Shown here: positions 1-6,827 of the stretch, in pieces
Numbering within the stretch: position 1 is the stretch's first letter
Layout: each line of letters starts with the position of its first letter
NCBI GenBank assembly: GCA_002497965.1
Contig: DAFR01000156.1
Location: 1-6,877, forward strand
DNA from: Methanomicrobiaceae archaeon UBA436
GTDB lineage: Archaea; Halobacteriota; Methanomicrobia; Methanomicrobiales; Methanoculleaceae
Direction: 5' to 3'
Length of the DNA stretch: 6,877 nucleotides
The notes under the pieces: generated by a model
The model's database searches: none
What the model was told of the DNA's origin: nothing
The model's input: only the letters and a program-made list of their open reading frames with translations
Position numbers and translations under genes: made by a program

Positions 1-1428
<1,428 letters not shown>

Positions 1429-1472
1429 GAGATATCAGTCCGTGTTGTCTCGTTCTGGACGGACGCTGTTCC

Positions 1473-1487
1473 TCCAAGGAACTTGGA
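1473..1487. promoter_or_regulatory. Perfect 15-bp inverted repeat, candidate operator in a divergent spacer
   Basis: TCCAAG-GAA-CTTGGA forms two perfect 6-bp arms around a 3-bp spacer, in the 136-bp gap between the aminotransferase/ribC operon (leftward) and purE (rightward). On the minus strand it lies about 10 nt downstream of a weak TATA-like TTTGATATG (1504-1496), so it would cover the likely transcription start of the leftward operon. That is a common position for archaeal repressor sites. Binding is inferred; only the symmetry and position are seen. Confidence 0.35.
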
Positions 1488-1495
1488 TGTGGTTT

Positions 1496-1508
1496 CATAT
1501 CAAACTCA
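1496..1508. repeat. 13-bp element CATATCAAACTCA, copy 1
   Basis: This 13-mer occurs again, identical, at 3955-3967. On the minus strand it reads TGAGTTTGATATG. Both copies lie in non-coding spacers upstream of minus-strand genes (aminotransferase here, the histidine kinase at the other copy). It includes a weak TATA-like TTTGATAT, so it could be a shared promoter element or a regulator site. A match of this length is only borderline against chance in a window of this size. Confidence 0.4.
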
Positions 1509-1564
1509 CCACCGTGCAATACCGACAGAGAGAAAAAGATGCGGGGGGCATACTGAAATGAGGT

Positions 1565-1963
1565 ATGGTTGACGTCGCGGTGATCTGCGGTTCCGCCTCG
1601 GACGGCCCCGTCGCGGAGAAGGTGTTTGCAACCCTGAATGAACACAGCGTCTCCTACGACTACCGGGTGATCTCAGCCCACCGTGACCCGGAGAATCTGG
1701 ACGATTACGTGAAGGGGAGTGATGCCCGGGTCTTCATCGCCATCGCCGGACTTTCGGCGGCCCTGCCAGGGGTGATAGCATCAAAGACCGATCGCCCGGT
1801 GATCGGTGTTCCTGTGAGCGGGAAGTTGCTGGGTCTTGATGCCCTCCTCTCGATCGTCCAGATGCCAAAAGGCGTCCCGGTGGCCTGCGTCGGTGTGGAC
1901 AACGGGGAGAACGCCGCTCTTCTCGCAATACGGATCCTCAAAGCCGGGCGCGCCCTGCTATAG
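1565..1963 (+). CDS. purE: PurE-type phosphoribosylaminoimidazole carboxylase, short archaeal form
   Basis: PurE carries out the carboxylation step giving 4-carboxy-5-aminoimidazole ribonucleotide in purine synthesis, either from N5-CAIR (class I) or from AIR and CO2 (class II). The 132-residue protein shows the family order: [12 protein letters not shown] at 9-20 (phosphate-binding start), SAHRDPE at 37-43 with the catalytic-type H39, [23 protein letters not shown] at about 62-84, and [18 protein letters not shown] further on. It is shorter than bacterial PurE (about 160-170) because it lacks the C-terminal helical tail, as archaeal homologues often do. The AAHLPG histidine of class I enzymes is an alanine here (A66), and the loop before it is about 3 residues shorter than in E. 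coli. The ATG is preceded directly by GAGGT, too close for a normal ribosome binding site; no better in-frame start was found, so the mRNA may be leaderless or nearly so. It is monocistronic and converges on the zinc protein. Confidence 0.88.
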   Translation: MVDVAVICGSASDGPVAEKVFATLNEHSVSYDYRVISAHRDPENLDDYVKGSDARVFIAIAGLSAALPGVIASKTDRPVIGVPVSGKLLGLDALLSIVQMPKGVPVACVGVDNGENAALLAIRILKAGRALL

Positions 1964-2001
1964 AGTGATGGGTTAGAGCGATCCGGGAAAGGGTGCTGAT
2001 G

Positions 2002-2030
2002 AAAAAAGAGTAGAGCCGGTTTAGAACCGG
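2002..2030 (-). terminator. Hairpin plus T6 tract, terminator for the small zinc protein gene (may act both ways)
   Basis: CCGGTT-TAG-AACCGG (2016-2030) is a perfect 6-bp stem with a 3-nt loop, and it contains the TAA stop of the leftward gene. On the minus strand it is followed by CTCTACTCTTTTTT, ending in six T (2007-2002), which fits archaeal T-tract termination. On the plus strand GGTTTTC follows the stem, so it may also help end the purE transcript. Confidence 0.6.
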
Positions 2031-2215
2031 GGTTTTCTGTGCTTTGGAAGGCAGTCCTGACAGTAAACTGGTCTTCCTTCGGTCGGCTTGAAAGGAACTT
2101 CGCATTCCTTTCCACAGTCCGAGCAGATGGTTTTCGTCATTTCACGGGGGCCACCAAAGTTCCTGGGACCGCCGAAATTTCTGTTTCCTCTGTTATATTC
2201 CATTGGATGTCTCAT
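2021..2215 (-). CDS. Small CxxC-x17-CxxC zinc-binding protein
   Basis: A 60-64 residue basic protein. The C-terminal half carries CSDCGKECEVPFKP, then TEGRPVYCQDC: two CxxC pairs separated by exactly 17 residues. This is the diagnostic spacing of the CxxC-x17-CxxC family common in methanogens and some bacteria, which probably binds one zinc ion through four cysteines; the extra Cys in GKEC lies between the pairs. The N-terminal half is Asn/Arg/Gly-rich with a tandem NFGGPR-NFGGPR repeat, resembling RGG-type nucleic-acid-binding tails. The function is unknown; RNA or DNA binding is inferred. The open frame extends up to 2272, but that would place its first codons upstream of and across a good TATA box (2262-2254), so a start at M 2215 or M 2203 (MEYNRGN) is more likely. 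No Shine-Dalgarno distinguishes these two. The product is cytoplasmic, with no membrane segment. Confidence 0.85.
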   Translation of the reverse strand: MRHPMEYNRGNRNFGGPRNFGGPREMTKTICSDCGKECEVPFKPTEGRPVYCQDCLPKHRKPRF

Positions 2216-2253
2216 GCAGGTAGAAACGCTGCAGGTACATATCTGACCGGATT

Positions 2254-2262
2254 GTATATAAT
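2254..2262 (-). promoter_or_regulatory. TATA box for the small zinc protein gene
   Basis: ATTATATAC on the minus strand closely resembles the archaeal TATA consensus. Counting about 26 nt downstream puts transcription start near 2232, giving a leader of about 16 nt (start at 2215) or 28 nt (start at 2203). This argues against the longer 83-codon reading from 2272. Confidence 0.6.
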
Positions 2263-2485
2263 GCAGATGCACCGTTCATCAACTGTTTTGCCGTCCCGTT
2301 GTTCCCGAGACCATGAGCGCGTCCTGGTAGCGCGAGTGCCAAGGAACTCCTGTGCCAGGGTTTGATGAATCGTTTCCAGGAACGGCCGGAGGGAGGGGCC
2401 AGGTCAATGAGAGAGTGCCCCGGAGTGACGGCATTCCCGGTTTCAGGTGCTGTCCCGCGTTAACCGTGGTTGGAGTTCCAGACGT

Positions 2486-3805
2486 TCACCCGGTCTGTGA
2501 CACCGGTGCGCGGATCATGTCTGGAGGGCAGATCATCTCAAACCGCGCCCCCTCACCGGGGTTTCCGGTCTCCCTGATGGTTATACCTGTTATCGAGAGG
2601 ATCTCCCGCGCAAGGAATAGACCAAGACCGGTGTTTTTGCCGTAGGCATAGGAGAATATCTTCTCCTTCTCATCGACCGGAACACCCACACCGTCGTCCT
2701 CGCAGAAGATGACACATGAATCTCCACCCCGTTTCAGGCCAAAAGAGATCCTGGTGACCTTCTCCCCATGGCGCAGCGCGTTATCGATCAGGTTTGTAAA
2801 GACCCTCTCAATGAGGGGGTCGGCAAAGACCTCCACCCCCGGCGGGATGTTGTTCTCAAGAGAGACCGTGCCGAGCGAGACGCAACCGGCCGCCGCCTCC
2901 ACAAGAGATCGGATCTCCTGCCAGGCGGGAGAAGATGCCCCGATTCTCTGGTACTCGGCCGTGAACTGGAGGGTGTTGTTGATCCGTTTCACCATCTCGA
3001 CGGCATTCTCAACGTGGCGCCAGGCGTTTGCCTGATCTGTATCACGCAGTGCCAGGGCAAGGTCGAGATGCCCCCAGAGAACGGAGAGCTGGTTTAAGAG
3101 GTCATGGCGGGTGATGCTCGCCATCAACTGAAGTTTCCTGCTGGCCTCAGCAAGCGCCTTCTCGGCACGCCGCCGGGTAAGGTTTTCCTCGGCAAGATTC
3201 TCATTGCTCAGCGAGATCTCATCGAGAGCCCGCCGGAGCTGACTGTTTAAAGATCTCAGCTGCGACTGCACCTTGTGGAGTTCAGCGTTCTTCGCCACCG
3301 CGATCGTGTAGGTTGAAAGAAGGGTGTTCACGATCTGGAGTTTCCCGGCTTTGATGGTGTAGGTACTGCCGTTGAAAGGTATTTCCAGTTCTTCAGAATC
3401 CTCCGTGGCGCCGGCCATCTCCCGTCCCCGCATGACGGCCTCGATCTGGGAGCAAACGTGTTCCGGGTTCGGAGGTTTGACTATGAAACTGTCGGCGCCG
3501 GCCGCAAGCCCCTTCAGGACGTCGGCAGGGTCAAAGAGGACGGTGACCATGATGACAGGGAGATCCGGGTTCTGCTGCTTTATACGGCGACATAGTTCGT
3601 AGCCATCAATCCCCGGCATCAGGATGTCGGTCAGGACGATATCCGGCCTCGCAGTCTCCACCTGCTTTATCGCCTCGGCACCGTTGCCCGCCAGTATGAC
3701 ATTGTAGCCCGCGGTCTCAAGGATCTGGCGGATAAACTCGGCCTGCGTCCTGCTATCCTCCACAACAAGAACGTTCATTGCACTCCTGCGCTGTTTCACT
3801 TCCAT
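2486..3805 (-). CDS. Soluble receiver-histidine kinase protein (archaeal two-component regulator)
   Basis: 439 residues from the chosen ATG. Residues about 11-125 form a CheY-like receiver: acidic pair E16/D17 in VVEDS, phospho-acceptor D60 in LTDILMPGIDG, T88 in VIMVTVL, and K110 in FIVKPP. A charged coiled-coil-like linker (about 170-225) leads to an H-box TRHDLLNQL with H234, then a HATPase domain with the N-box NLIDNALRHG (N338, N342), G1 motif EDDGVGVP (about 369-376) and G2 motif NTGLGLFLAREI (about 391-402). There is no membrane segment, PAS or GAF domain, so input should come through phosphorylation of the receiver by another kinase, or through the linker. No DNA-binding output domain or partner gene is adjacent. 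Start choice: this ATG has GGAGGG 7 nt upstream; ATGs at 3823 (weak GGTG) and 3778 (AGGAG, 4 nt) also fit the frame, and the last begins right at the receiver. Confidence 0.92.
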   Translation of the reverse strand: MEVKQRRSAMNVLVVEDSRTQAEFIRQILETAGYNVILAGNGAEAIKQVETARPDIVLTDILMPGIDGYELCRRIKQQNPDLPVIMVTVLFDPADVLKGLAAGADSFIVKPPNPEHVCSQIEAVMRGREMAGATEDSEELEIPFNGSTYTIKAGKLQIVNTLLSTYTIAVAKNAELHKVQSQLRSLNSQLRRALDEISLSNENLAEENLTRRRAEKALAEASRKLQLMASITRHDLLNQLSVLWGHLDLALALRDTDQANAWRHVENAVEMVKRINNTLQFTAEYQRIGASSPAWQEIRSLVEAAAGCVSLGTVSLENNIPPGVEVFADPLIERVFTNLIDNALRHGEKVTRISFGLKRGGDSCVIFCEDDGVGVPVDEKEKIFSYAYGKNTGLGLFLAREILSITGITIRETGNPGEGARFEMICPPDMIRAPVSQTG

Positions 3806-3812
3806 AGCGCTT

Positions 3813-3818
3813 CCCTCC
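3813..3818 (-). promoter_or_regulatory. Ribosome binding site deciding the histidine kinase start
   Basis: GGAGGG on the minus strand sits 7 nt before the ATG at 3805-3803. It is the strongest of three candidates for this gene and favours the 439-residue product over the 445- and 430-residue alternatives. Confidence 0.5.
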
Positions 3819-3954
3819 ACCATCGCTGCACCAAATACCCGGTTACCCTGAAATCCTCATACTGCCTCTGACCTGGCGCGGGCGGTGCCACCCACCTGAT
3901 ACAACCGAACTCCAGGATCCCTGTCACCTCAGGTTGAACACAATCTGAAATGAC

Positions 3955-3967
3955 CATATCAAACTCA
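3955..3967. repeat. 13-bp element CATATCAAACTCA, copy 2
   Basis: Identical to 1496-1508 and in the same orientation relative to the leftward gene. It lies about 150 bp upstream of the kinase start, at the edge of an AT-rich patch. A related 10-mer, TGAGTTTGAT, occurs on the plus strand at 5868-5877, across the stop codon of the flavoprotein gene. Confidence 0.4.
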
Positions 3968-4193
3968 TGCTGCTTAATATTTGTGATAAAGGCTATTTTG
4001 CAGGCAGATCGTCTCGATTCCCGGTCCCACGCGAGGTGAAACCACCGTCAGCCGCAGCGTAATGACCCCGATGAACCGCACCCATTCACACCTTCGCAGC
4101 ACGGACTCCTGAAACTCCCGTTCTCGACCGGGCACAACGTTTATCCCCGATCTCTCCAGAGTTTACGCAAAGATACGCGGGAGAAGAAAACGA

Positions 4194-5297
4194 ATGGCAG
4201 ACGTCTATTTCGCAAACCTCAGGGCAAGAGGCCCGGGGGAGAGCAAGATCGAGAAGATCCGCCGTCTCTTCGACGCAGCCGGGTTTGACCGTGTGGTCAG
4301 GCACGATGACCTTACGGCCATCAAACTGCATGTCGGGGAGCGTGGCTGCGACACCTACCTGCACCCCCTCTTCGCCCGGCATGTTGTCAATAAGGTAAAG
4401 GAGCGAGGCGCACAGCCCTTCATAACCGATACCGCCACACTCTACGCTGGAAGCAGGGCCGACGCAGTCAGGCACACCGTCACCGCCATCGAGCACGGTT
4501 TTGACTACTCTGTCATCTCCGCACCGGTGATCATCGCCGACGGTCTCCGCGGCGGATACTGGAGGGAGGTTGCGGTCAATGGAAAGCACTTCAAATCGGT
4601 CAAGATTGCCGGAAACATCCTGGATGCAGACAGTATGATCGTGCTCTCCCACGTCAAAGGCCACGATCTTGCCGGATTTGGCGGGGCGATCAAGAACCTT
4701 GCCATGGGGTGCGCCCCACCCTCAGGAAAGGCTGTGCAACACGCCGCCAGACCCTGCGTTGATATCGAGCGCTGCATCGGCTGCGGGAGTTGCACGAAGG
4801 TCTGCCCGCAGTCGGCGATGGGCCTCTCTGAAGGGGTGGCGCATCTCAACCGTGAGCGTTGCGTCGGTTGCGGCGACTGCATGCGAGCCTGCCCCGAGGG
4901 AGCGATCGAGTTTGACTGGACGACCGAAGTCCGACCATTCATCGAACGGCTTTGCGAATACGCTCTCGGCGCCGTCTGTAGCAGGCCGGGAAGAACTGGC
5001 TACATCAACTTCCTCCTCAACATCACACCGGATTGTGACTGTGTCCCATGGAGCGATGCGCCTATTGTCCCGGATATCGGGATCCTGGCCTCCACCGACC
5101 CGGTCGCGATCGACCACGCGAGCCTCGATCTCATAGACAGCCAGCATGGGTTTTCGCATACACTGCTTGAGAGGAATCTGGCTCCAGGGGAAGACAAGTT
5201 TAAAGGAGTCCGGGACTATACAGAGGGTAGATACCAGATCGCCTACGCCGCCAGGATCGGACTCGGTGATGAGGCCTACCACCTGATCGAGGTCTGA
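4194..5297 (+). CDS. DUF362 protein with two inserted 4Fe-4S ferredoxin motifs
   Basis: 367 residues, the normal length for the DUF362/ferredoxin family. The N-terminal DUF362 part shows typical blocks: TAIKLHVGERG (41-51), FITDTATLYAGSR (76-88), VIIADGLRGGYW (112-123), VLSHVKGHDLAGFGGAIKNLAMGC (150-173). Residues 194-233 hold two classical cluster motifs, C194/C197/C200/C204 (CIGCGSCTKVCP) and C223/C226/C229/C233 (CVGCGDCMRACP), each CxxCxxCxxxCP, so two 4Fe-4S clusters are expected. The DUF362 fold resumes afterwards, with NFLLNITPDCDCVPWSDAPIVPDIGILAS and DPVAIDHASLDLI. There is no signal peptide or membrane segment. No enzymatic reaction is established for this family to my knowledge; electron transfer is inferred from the clusters. 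Only 3 bp separate it from the iron-sulfur flavoprotein gene, whose ribosome binding site it contains, so the pair is almost certainly co-expressed and probably works together. Confidence 0.93.
   Translation: MADVYFANLRARGPGESKIEKIRRLFDAAGFDRVVRHDDLTAIKLHVGERGCDTYLHPLFARHVVNKVKERGAQPFITDTATLYAGSRADAVRHTVTAIEHGFDYSVISAPVIIADGLRGGYWREVAVNGKHFKSVKIAGNILDADSMIVLSHVKGHDLAGFGGAIKNLAMGCAPPSGKAVQHAARPCVDIERCIGCGSCTKVCPQSAMGLSEGVAHLNRERCVGCGDCMRACPEGAIEFDWTTEVRPFIERLCEYALGAVCSRPGRTGYINFLLNITPDCDCVPWSDAPIVPDIGILASTDPVAIDHASLDLIDSQHGFSHTLLERNLAPGEDKFKGVRDYTEGRYQIAYAARIGLGDEAYHLIEV
5289..5293 (+). promoter_or_regulatory. Ribosome binding site of the flavoprotein gene, inside the DUF362 coding end
   Basis: GAGGT overlaps the last sense codons of the DUF362 gene and lies 7 nt before the ATG at 5301. 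This supports both the start chosen for the flavoprotein and translational coupling of the two genes. Confidence 0.6.
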
Positions 5298-5300
5298 AGG

Positions 5301-5870
5301 ATGTCAGCCGGAAAAGTTGTGCTGCTCTGCGGGAGCCCCAGACGGAGGGGGAACACCGAACTCGTGCTCGGCGAGTGTGCAAAGGTACTCGAAGCCGGGG
5401 GTCTGGAGACGGAGACCATCACTCTTGCAGATAAACAGATCCTCTCCTGCACCGCCTGCGGGCTCTGCAGCGAGGGGGAATGCGCTCTCGATGACGACTT
5501 AAACGAGATCATCGAAGAGATCAGGGGGGCCGACGGCTTCATCGTGGGTGCACCGGTCTATTTCGGCACCGCCCGCAGTGATGTCACGGCAGCCCTGCAG
5601 CGGATAGGGATGGTCTCGATGGCCTCGGACTCCTTCCTCTCGCGGAAGGTCGGCGGGCCTATCGCCGTGGCCAGGCGCGGCGGGCATACCGCAACGCTCC
5701 AGGAACTGTTGATGTTTTACCTGATCAACGACATGATCGTGCCCGGTTCAACATACTGGAACATGGTCTTTGGGGAGGCGCCCGGTGAGGCGCTGGCCGA
5801 TGAGGAGGGGATGAGAACTGTGCGGCGATTCGCCGATAACGTGGCGTACCTGATCAGGAAACTCCGGTGA
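5301..5870 (+). CDS. Iron-sulfur flavoprotein (Isf-like, NADPH-dependent FMN reductase fold)
   Basis: 189 residues with a flavodoxin-like fold. The FMN phosphate loop is GSPRRRGNTE (11-20), followed by SCTACGLCSEGEC, which places C50, C53, C56 and C61 in a CxxCxxCxxxxC pattern. This is the compact 4Fe-4S motif known from Isf proteins of methanogenic archaea. GADGFIVGAPVYFGTARSDV (76-95) is the second flavin-contacting block, and GGPIAVARRGGHTATLQEL follows. In characterised Isf, FMN and the cluster exchange electrons with ferredoxin, and reduction of O2 or H2O2 has been proposed; the physiological substrate is uncertain. Here the natural partner is the two-cluster DUF362 protein 3 bp upstream, which could donate electrons to it (inferred). 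The length is close to that of Isf monomers. No symbol is given, because orthology within the many Isf paralogues cannot be decided. Confidence 0.92.
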   Translation: MSAGKVVLLCGSPRRRGNTELVLGECAKVLEAGGLETETITLADKQILSCTACGLCSEGECALDDDLNEIIEEIRGADGFIVGAPVYFGTARSDVTAALQRIGMVSMASDSFLSRKVGGPIAVARRGGHTATLQELLMFYLINDMIVPGSTYWNMVFGEAPGEALADEEGMRTVRRFADNVAYLIRKLR

Positions 5871-5943
5871 GTTTGATCGTTATCACCGGAAACGGTCTCG
5901 TTGCAGAACCATCAGAATCGATCAAGTTGGGAGAATAAACAGC

Positions 5944-6291
5944 ATGGATCTTTCGTCTGAGGCGATCAGGCCAGATGTCGCGAACACGGCACCTCTGACC
6001 CGGCGGGAGATCACCGAACTCCTGCCGGAGGTGAGAGGCTGGTCACTCAAGGAGGGGCGCCTCACCGCTCGATTTGGATTCAAGGGATTCCCTGAAGCCC
6101 TGGCATTCCTGAACAGAGTTGCTGAGTTTGCCGCGCGGGAGAACCACTTCCCGGACCTCAGCATCCAGGAGGGGAGGTATGTTGAGGTCGCCTGGTACAC
6201 TTACGCCATAGGCGGGCTCTCCAGAAACGACTTTATCATGGCTGCGCGGCTCTCAGAGCAGCTCCGCAGACGGCGTGGCGGGATAGTCTAA
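5944..6291 (+). CDS. Pterin-4a-carbinolamine dehydratase (PCD/DCoH)-like protein with altered active site
   Basis: 115 residues. The region from about 17 matches the PCD fold: APLTRREITELLPEVRGW (conserved W33), FKGFPEALAFLNRVAEFAARENHFPDL, VEVAWYTYAIGGLSRNDFIMA. PCDs dehydrate 4a-hydroxytetrahydropterin; archaea lack a standard pterin-dependent phenylalanine hydroxylase pathway, and many archaeal members have no assigned role. The catalytic signature is only partly kept: H68 is present, but the second histidine of the HHP motif is F69, the usual aromatic a few residues later is missing, and the histidine of the T-H motif is Y87 (YTY). D96 of GLSxxD is kept. It could therefore be a non-catalytic or differently acting relative. 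GGGAG (5929-5933) lies 10 nt before the ATG. The 73-bp gap after the flavoprotein gene shows no TATA box, so read-through from that operon is likely. It ends tail to tail with the thioredoxin gene. Confidence 0.85.
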   Translation: MDLSSEAIRPDVANTAPLTRREITELLPEVRGWSLKEGRLTARFGFKGFPEALAFLNRVAEFAARENHFPDLSIQEGRYVEVAWYTYAIGGLSRNDFIMAARLSEQLRRRRGGIV

Positions 6292-6704
6292 CCGGGACCA
6301 AACGCACGCATGATCCGTGCCTTAATGGCCTCTTTAGGTAGAGCCCCGACCACGCGGTCAACAAGTTTCCCATTAGCAAAGAAGAGCAATGTCGGTATCG
6401 CTGTTATGCTGAAACTGGACGCAATGAGTGGGTTTTCGTCGACATTGCACTTCCCGAATGTTACCCTACCGGCTAAATCGTGCGCCAGATCCTCGATCAC
6501 CGGCGCCACCATCCGGCAGGGACCGCACCATTCAGCCCAGACGTCGACGACAAGGGCGGGATGTTTCTGGAGGGCCTCCCGGAAGGTAGTATCGCTGATC
6601 TCTATGACGCCACCAGATCTACCGGTGAATCGCGCCTCCATGTTCCTGAGACGCTCTTCCCGCAGACGCTGAAGTTCATCGTCAAACGGTCTCTCTCCTA
6701 CCAT
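6288..6704 (-). CDS. trxA: Thioredoxin with a charged N-terminal extension
   Basis: 138 residues, about 30 longer than E. coli thioredoxin. The extra length is an N-terminal charged, helical segment (PFDDELQRLREERLRNMEARF) of a kind I associate with euryarchaeal thioredoxins. The core from about 32 shows EISDTTFREAL, buried D54 in VVDVWAEW, redox-active WCGPC (59-63), the cis-proline P104 in TAIPTLLFF, and NGKLVDRVVGALPKEAI at the end. It reduces protein disulfides in the cytoplasm, fed by a thioredoxin reductase not seen here. Start choice: the ATG has no Shine-Dalgarno, but a TATA box is centred about 28 nt upstream, so the message is probably leaderless; this supports the long start over M22 (6641). 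Its stop shares four bases with the convergent PCD-like gene, so its transcript must end inside that gene. Confidence 0.93.
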   Translation of the reverse strand: MVGERPFDDELQRLREERLRNMEARFTGRSGGVIEISDTTFREALQKHPALVVDVWAEWCGPCRMVAPVIEDLAHDLAGRVTFGKCNVDENPLIASSFSITAIPTLLFFANGKLVDRVVGALPKEAIKARIMRAFGPG

Positions 6705-6729
6705 ACAGCGAAATTATGCCTTCAGCACC

Positions 6730-6735
6730 TATAAA
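6730..6735 (-). promoter_or_regulatory. TATA box for thioredoxin, implying a leaderless mRNA
   Basis: TTTATA on the minus strand (in ATCATTTATAGG) is centred about 28 nt upstream of the thioredoxin ATG, so transcription should begin at or within a few bases of the start codon. Confidence 0.55.
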
Positions 6736-6784
6736 TGATTGGCCATGCGCTGTGTGCGTGGCAGAGAGGCAAGCCTGCAAAAGG

Positions 6785-6791
6785 TATATAA
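6785..6791 (+). promoter_or_regulatory. TATA box for the initiator tRNA gene
   Basis: TATATAA in AAAGGTATATAACAG is a near-ideal archaeal TATA box. It predicts a start near 6813-6816, about 12-15 nt before the mature tRNA 5' end, to be removed by RNase P. A second TATAT at 6810-6814 is too near the tRNA to drive it. Confidence 0.6.
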
Positions 6792-6827
6792 CAGCCGAGA
6801 ACGAATGTGTATATCCCACAGGGGCGA

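Larger units (their letters stand above)
3806..4193. other. 388-bp divergent spacer without a recognisable gene
   Basis: This spacer lies between the leftward kinase gene and the rightward DUF362 gene. Reading frames here are short or mere extensions of antisense frames, and none has a recognisable start or motif. It is less GC-rich in the middle (about 3955-4000, including TTAATATTT at 3974-3982 and, on minus, GCCTTTATC at 3993-3985), where promoters for either direction could lie; the fit to a TATA box is only moderate. It carries copy 2 of the 13-bp element (3955-3967). Near its right end GTTTATC (4140-4146) could be the TATA box of the DUF362 gene, with GGGAG (4179-4183) as ribosome binding site 10 nt before the ATG. 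No tRNA or riboswitch was recognised. Confidence 0.5.

Noticed and set aside
1705..2115. 136-codon minus-strand frame crossing purE and the spacer.
   Set aside because: It covers both purE and the zinc protein gene, runs through the terminator hairpin and has no motif.
2021..2272. The 83-residue version of the zinc protein starting at 2272.
   Set aside because: Its first codons lie upstream of and across the TATA box at 2254-2262, and its extra Cys-rich start does not resemble the family.
2273..2485. Possible gene or RNA in the 213-bp gap between the zinc protein and kinase genes.
   Set aside because: Only frames antisense to the kinase enter it. A weak repeat pair (TTCATCAA at 2275-2282, TTGATGAA at 2362-2369) is 79 nt apart and not convincing.
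3881..3893. On minus, GGGTGGCACCGCC resembles the T-box antiterminator core and lies about 75 nt upstream of the kinase gene.
   Set aside because: T-boxes are bacterial, no specifier stem or terminator is visible, and the downstream gene is not an amino acid gene. It is most likely a chance match in GC-rich DNA.
4086..4664. 192-codon minus-strand open frame opposite the DUF362 gene.
   Set aside because: It is antisense to a well-supported family protein, has no recognisable motif, and is expected in GC-rich DNA.
4722..5282. 186-codon minus-strand open frame opposite the end of the DUF362 gene.
   Set aside because: Its translation is a shadow of the ferredoxin-like region and resembles no family I know.
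6810..6814. Second TATAT as promoter of the initiator tRNA.
   Set aside because: It is only about 16 nt from the tRNA 5' end, so a start about 26 nt downstream would fall inside the tRNA; the box at 6785-6791 fits.
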